From an uncultured Clostridia bacterium (lineage in GTDB: Bacteria; Bacillota; Clostridia; Christensenellales; Borkfalkiaceae): 23,063 nt of DNA. The translations under genes and the position numbers were made by a program. Where the stretch lies: the NCBI GenBank assembly GCA_947627125.1, contig CANQUY010000009.1, positions 1 to 23,063 on the forward strand, written 5' to 3'. The notes under the pieces were generated by a model that was given only the letters and a program-made list of their open reading frames with translations, ran no database searches and was not told where the DNA came from. Position 1 is the first letter of the stretch, and each line of letters opens with the position of its first letter. Shown here piece after piece: positions 19,971 through 23,063 of the stretch.

Positions 19971-21446
19971 TTATTTCATCCAAGGCAGTTTGCGGGTCTG
20001 TTCCTCGACAAACGCCTTTTCTTCCTTCTTCTTGAATATCCTGCCGATGATGAGATTGGTGAGCAGGGACACAATGATCGTGACGACGCTGCTCATGGTC
20101 ATATAGATGGAGAATGCCGCACTGTACTGAAACGCAAAGATCGCGTAGATGACCGGCATGACGACGAGCATGACCTTCTGCGTCGTAGCGCCCTGCCCGT
20201 CCACCGTTTGGTACTGGTTGGCCGTCTTGTTGCTCTTCATTGCAATGATCTGCGAGAGGAGCATGAAGCCGATAGAGAGCACAATGAGGATGAAATAGCC
20301 GTTCGGGGTTTCCTTCTCCTCGCCGAGCGCATAGGTGAGCGCCTCGTACTTGTCCTCCGTCAGAAGGGAAGTCAGATTCTTCTCCTCGCCCTCCGCGGTG
20401 ACAACTTTCTCCCTGCTGAACAGCGAGGTGAAATCCGCATAGGCGGGAATGGGATGGTTATAGGAAACGTCGGGATACCAGACGTTCTTGATCCATAAAA
20501 AGCTCGGGTCGTCCTCGCGGAACCGCTCGGCGGCGGCAGAGGAGCCGATCTCCCTGAGGTAGTCCGTTGCGGCGGAGGAGAGGGCGTTTACCGTGCTCTC
20601 GTTTGCGGGATCGTAGGACTGCGCCGCGGCAATGGCCGCATTCTTTGCCTCTTCGCCCTCGGCGGGGGTGAGCCCCTTCATGACGGCGGCGAAACGGCCG
20701 TGGTCGAGGAAATAGTCGCGCGAAATGTCGCTCGTCATCAGATTATAGCGATAATAGATATACTTGCTCTCGTCCTTGCTCTTGACGGAGAGGTATTTTT
20801 CGTTGTCCACTTCCTCCATGGTGTAGATGGCGTCGTCCTCTGCGGGAAGGGTCCCGCCGACGCTCCATTCAACAGTATATCTCTCTTCAGCCTCGTCCAC
20901 GGTGCGGAAGAAGTCGAACTTGCCGTCCTTTTCCTCCATATGGAAATCGACAATGCTCTCCCCGCCGTCAACGCTGCCTGCGAGCACGGCCGCGTTGTAG
21001 CTCTCGGACATGTGCTCGAAATAGTTGAGGTTGGCATACTGCGAATAGGCGCGGAAGCCCTGCCATGCAACGATAATGATGACAAAGGAAACGATCATGG
21101 GGAGGCAGGCGCCGAGCATGCTGTAACCGCTCTTTTTTTGCAGTTCAAACATCTTTTGGTTGTACATCTGCTTGTCGTTCGCGTACTGCTTCTGCAGCTT
21201 CTCAAGCTCGGGCTGCATCTCCTTCATGATGAGGTTCTGCTTGCGCGACATGACCCTTTGGTAAATGTCGAAGGGGAGGGTGATCGCCTTCAAAACGAGG
21301 TTGAACACAATGATCCCGAGGCCGACGATCCCAACTCCCTCGATGATGATACGGGCAAAATGACCGAGCCAATCGAGCCCGATCTCGTACCCTGTGGGAA
21401 GGACCATGACGCCCGTCACTGCGTCCAACAAAGATAATAACTGCAT
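19971..21446 (-). CDS. yidC: Membrane protein insertase YidC/Oxa1 with a large outer-loop insertion
   Basis: YidC inserts and folds membrane proteins, alone or with SecYEG. This one has 491 residues; Firmicutes homologues usually have 240-330. Helix 1 is at about 38-59 (IVGLGIIVFNLVLKAITLPF), followed by the cytoplasmic helical hairpin (60-108), helix 2 at about 111-131, helix 3 at about 383-403 and the last two at about 424-470. The usual groove Arg of helix 1 appears to be Lys53. Between helices 2 and 3 lies about 250 residues, of which roughly 140-311 is an extra acidic domain placed before the family motif DPSFLWIKNVWYPD (313-326). The start at 21446 has GACGGAGAATTT before it; a longer frame to 21551 would overlap yidD and has no ribosome site. 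It sits 10 bp after yidD. Confidence 0.93.
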   Translation of the reverse strand: MQLLSLLDAVTGVMVLPTGYEIGLDWLGHFARIIIEGVGIVGLGIIVFNLVLKAITLPFDIYQRVMSRKQNLIMKEMQPELEKLQKQYANDKQMYNQKMFELQKKSGYSMLGACLPMIVSFVIIIVAWQGFRAYSQYANLNYFEHMSESYNAAVLAGSVDGGESIVDFHMEEKDGKFDFFRTVDEAEERYTVEWSVGGTLPAEDDAIYTMEEVDNEKYLSVKSKDESKYIYYRYNLMTSDISRDYFLDHGRFAAVMKGLTPAEGEEAKNAAIAAAQSYDPANESTVNALSSAATDYLREIGSSAAAERFREDDPSFLWIKNVWYPDVSYNHPIPAYADFTSLFSREKVVTAEGEEKNLTSLLTEDKYEALTYALGEEKETPNGYFILIVLSIGFMLLSQIIAMKSNKTANQYQTVDGQGATTQKVMLVVMPVIYAIFAFQYSAAFSIYMTMSSVVTIIVSLLTNLIIGRIFKKKEEKAFVEEQTRKLPWMK

Positions 21447-21456
21447 AAATTCTCCG

Positions 21457-21702
21457 TCACAGGAGCCATTTGCGCTTCCAGAACACCTCGGGCGCGGGGT
21501 CGATCCCGCCCTTCGAGAGGGGATTACAGCGCAAGATCCTCCAGATTCCAAGCAAAATTCCCACGACGACGCCCCAATTATTGATACACCGCTTGGTGTA
21601 TTCCGAACAAGTAGGGGAGTAGAGGCAGGTGTGTTTCGAGAAATACTTCTGATAAAAGCAGATCATGCGGATGCAGAGGCCCCGCAGGATCGGCCTGTAC
21701 AT
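21457..21702 (-). CDS. yidD: Membrane protein insertion efficiency factor YidD
   Basis: This 81-residue protein is a small peripheral membrane factor that aids YidC-dependent insertion. The signature CFYQKYFSKHTCLYSPTCSE (cf. RxYQ...CRYxPTCSxYA), LLGIWRILRCNPLSKGGIDP and the terminal VPE-like PAPEVF are all present. The reading frame is open up to 21810, but that would overlap rnpA by 68 bp. The ATG at 21702 gives the family's normal length and start, though its ribosome site (GCGGCGGAAA) is weak; translation may depend on rnpA upstream. Confidence 0.93.
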   Translation of the reverse strand: MYRPILRGLCIRMICFYQKYFSKHTCLYSPTCSEYTKRCINNWGVVVGILLGIWRILRCNPLSKGGIDPAPEVFWKRKWLL

Positions 21703-21742
21703 TTTCCGCCGCAGATATCTGAAATTCTCCGCGGCAAGGTTT

Positions 21743-22072
21743 TTAAGAGGAACGCGTAAGGAGCGATTCTCTTTCAAAGATCTTTCCGATGTCACGGCTG
21801 AAGGCTGCATAGGAATATTCCTCGCTCACATGCGGAATGAGGAGCACAGAGCAGGGAGAAAGAAACGCCGTATACCGCGAAAAGGCCGCCCGAAGCAGCC
21901 GCTTGATGCGGTTCCGCCGCACACTCTTGCCATACTTCTTCCCGACGCAGACCGCCATTTTCAGACGGTCGGAGGGGAGATAGATGACGGTGAGCGTGGG
22001 GGCGTAGACCCTTTTTCCGCTTCTGTGAAGGGCTGTGATCTCCTTCTGCTTCTTCAGCCTCAGACAGCGCAT
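21743..22072 (-). CDS. rnpA: Ribonuclease P protein component
   Basis: This is the 109-residue protein subunit of RNase P, which helps the catalytic RNA cleave the 5' leader from tRNA precursors. The RNR motif is at 53-55 within KKYGKSVRRNRIKRLLRAAF, and the N-terminal RLKKQKEITALHRSGKRV is typical. It starts 8 bp after the rpmH stop codon, as in most bacteria. The RNA subunit is not in this window. Confidence 0.95.
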   Translation of the reverse strand: MRCLRLKKQKEITALHRSGKRVYAPTLTVIYLPSDRLKMAVCVGKKYGKSVRRNRIKRLLRAAFSRYTAFLSPCSVLLIPHVSEEYSYAAFSRDIGKIFERESLLTRSS

Positions 22073-22080
22073 GGATTTTC

Positions 22081-22215
22081 TTACGCGGAAATGTGCTTTC
22101 TGCCCTTGTTTCTTCTTCTCTTGAGCGTGTTCCTTCCGCCCTGCGTCTTCATTCTTTCGCGGAAGCCGTGGACCTTCTTTCTCGCTCTCTTCTTGGGCTG
22201 ATATGTTCTCTTCAT
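22081..22215 (-). CDS. rpmH: Ribosomal protein L34
   Basis: This 44-residue, strongly basic protein of the large ribosomal subunit starts MKRTYQPKKRARKKVHGFRE and ends NKGRKHISA, matching the conserved L34 family over its whole length. AAGGAG lies 8 bases before the ATG. It is first in the rpmH-rnpA-yidD-yidC-jag run, directly behind a strong promoter, and on the same strand as dnaN. Confidence 0.97.
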   Translation of the reverse strand: MKRTYQPKKRARKKVHGFRERMKTQGGRNTLKRRRNKGRKHISA

Positions 22216-22253
22216 ACCTGTAACTCCTTGATCATTCAGATTTCTTTCTTAAG

Positions 22254-22282
22254 ATTATAAAGTTTTTCCTGCGTTCCGTCAA
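22254..22282 (-). promoter_or_regulatory. Sigma-A type promoter of rpmH
   Basis: On the minus strand TTGACG and a perfect TATAAT are separated by 17 bp. The -35 box begins only 5 bp after the dnaN stop codon. Transcription would start near 22247, about 32 nt before the rpmH ATG. I see no terminator between dnaN and rpmH, so read-through from dnaN is possible. Confidence 0.92.
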
Positions 22283-22286
22283 GCGA

Positions 22287-23063
22287 TTATTGTGCGTTTC
22301 TGACGGGCAATATCAAATACAGAGCGCCTTTTTGCTCGGTATTCTGCAAAATGAAGGGGGAAACGGGGCCGTTGAAGGAAATCGTCACGCTCTCCTCCCC
22401 GAGCGCTTTCAGGGCGTCGAGCAGATACTTCGCATTCATGGAGATCGTGGTATCCACGCCCTCGATGCGCGCGTTCACGCACTCCGTCATGTTGCCGAGG
22501 TCGGAAACGGAGGAAACCTTCACGAGCCCGTTGCCGATCTCGAAGGTGATGAGATTGTTCTTGTCGCCGCGGATGAGAATGGCCGCGCGCTCCACGCCCG
22601 AGATGAGTTCCTGCCGGGAAAGGGTCGCCACCGTCGTGAAGCGGGTGGGAATGACGTTCTCCCGCTTGATGAAGTCCCCGCTGTAGAGGCGGGAGAGGAT
22701 GGTCATATCCTCCGTGCGGACGAGGAGCATGCCCCCCTCCGTGTAGATGGTGATCTCCTCGTCGTCCGAAAAGAGCATTCTCGAGATCTCGGTGAGCGTC
22801 CTCGCGGGGCAAATGACCGTCATCTCCGTGCTCTTGGAGAGGATGGCCGTATCGGCAAGGGCGAGCCTGTAGCCGTCGAGCGCAAAGGCCGTGAGCCTGT
22901 CTTTAAATTCGAGCAGGCAGCCCTTCAGAATGGGGCGGGAATCGTCCTGCGCGCAGCAGAACACTGTTTCCGCAATGATCCTCTTGAGGTCGCCCTGCTT
23001 GAGGGCAACGCTGTTTTCCCCGATCTCGAGGTTGAGCTTGGGGAACTCCGCCGCAGAGATCGT
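22287..23063 (-). CDS. dnaN: DNA polymerase III sliding clamp (beta), partial
   Basis: The 3' part of dnaN is present: 258 residues up to the stop codon. The N-terminal third (roughly 110-120 residues) lies beyond the right edge. The clamp encircles DNA and tethers the replicative polymerase. Visible family segments are ISAAEFPKL, the SRPILKGCLLEF stretch, FTTVATLSRQELISGVERAAIL, and the C-terminal MNAKYLLDALKALGEESVTISFNGPVSPF...LILPVR. The reading frame is open to the edge; a GTG at 22964 lies inside the gene and is not the start. dnaA is expected farther right but cannot be seen. Confidence 0.96.
   Translation of the reverse strand, partial: TISAAEFPKLNLEIGENSVALKQGDLKRIIAETVFCCAQDDSRPILKGCLLEFKDRLTAFALDGYRLALADTAILSKSTEMTVICPARTLTEISRMLFSDDEEITIYTEGGMLLVRTEDMTILSRLYSGDFIKRENVIPTRFTTVATLSRQELISGVERAAILIRGDKNNLITFEIGNGLVKVSSVSDLGNMTECVNARIEGVDTTISMNAKYLLDALKALGEESVTISFNGPVSPFILQNTEQKGALYLILPVRNAQ

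Noticed and set aside
21447..21551. N-terminal extension of yidC
   Set aside because: It overlaps yidD, is not hydrophobic, and the ATG at 21446 has a good ribosome site and starts the membrane protein properly.
22216..22286. Replication origin between dnaN and rpmH
   Set aside because: The gap is 71 bp, occupied by the rpmH promoter and ribosome site, and I found no DnaA box (TTATCCACA) in it.

Overview
The window reads as a piece of a clostridial (Firmicutes/Bacillota) chromosome close to the replication origin. The evidence is the order dnaN (cut by the right edge) - rpmH - rnpA - yidD - yidC - jag, then yyaC, cvpA, ftsH, parA (soj) and parB (spo0J), with a perfect 16-bp parS site. yyaC is a gene of endospore formers. 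Surface glycosidases of the arabinan-degrading GH43 family, a serpin lipoprotein and GC-rich hairpin repeats would fit an uncultivated gut Clostridia lineage, perhaps Christensenellales-like; that placement is inference.

Right part (about 16800-23063, mostly minus strand): the 3' two thirds of dnaN is followed, on the same strand, by a strong promoter and the run rpmH-rnpA-yidD-yidC-jag (ribosomal protein L34, RNase P protein, two membrane insertion factors, a KH/R3H RNA-binding protein). A repeat-filled gap follows, then two plus-strand genes: a 76-residue protein of unknown function with its own promoter and terminator, and yyaC. cvpA is divergent from yyaC and ends at a strong terminator. 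Between cvpA and ftsH lies a compact non-coding block with a 40-bp near-perfect palindrome, two parS sites spaced 42 bp centre to centre, and the ftsH promoter.

Middle (11560-16806, minus): an apparent operon ftsH-parA-parB followed by a fusion of a DUF2156 domain to a GNAT acetyltransferase. The usual mnmE-mnmG-rsmG genes between jag and parA are absent.

Left part (372-11049, minus): a carbohydrate-uptake and degradation locus. It has an unusually large lipoprotein binding protein (966 aa) and two MalF/MalG-type permeases behind a strong promoter and a roughly 220-nt leader with a tiny ORF and two terminator-like hairpins. After a strong terminator come two GH43 genes, one lipoprotein and one cytoplasmic, with their own promoter. 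A lipoprotein serpin with its own upstream region completes the set. No ABC ATPase and no regulator are encoded here. The likely flow is: the surface GH43 enzyme trims arabinan-type polymers, the large binding protein captures oligosaccharides, the permeases import them using an ATPase encoded elsewhere, and the cytoplasmic GH43 finishes them. The serpin may protect surface proteins against proteases.

The longer intergenic gaps are filled by several dispersed repeat families: a roughly 150-bp element with terminal inverted repeats, a 66-bp perfect direct repeat about 18.9 kb apart, a pyrimidine/purine hairpin, and others. I found no tRNA, rRNA, CRISPR array, transposase or phage gene. The most unusual items are the palindrome/parS block, the YidC with a large insertion in an atypical loop, the attenuator-like leader, the acidic-loop serpin and the co-directional dnaN-rpmH arrangement.
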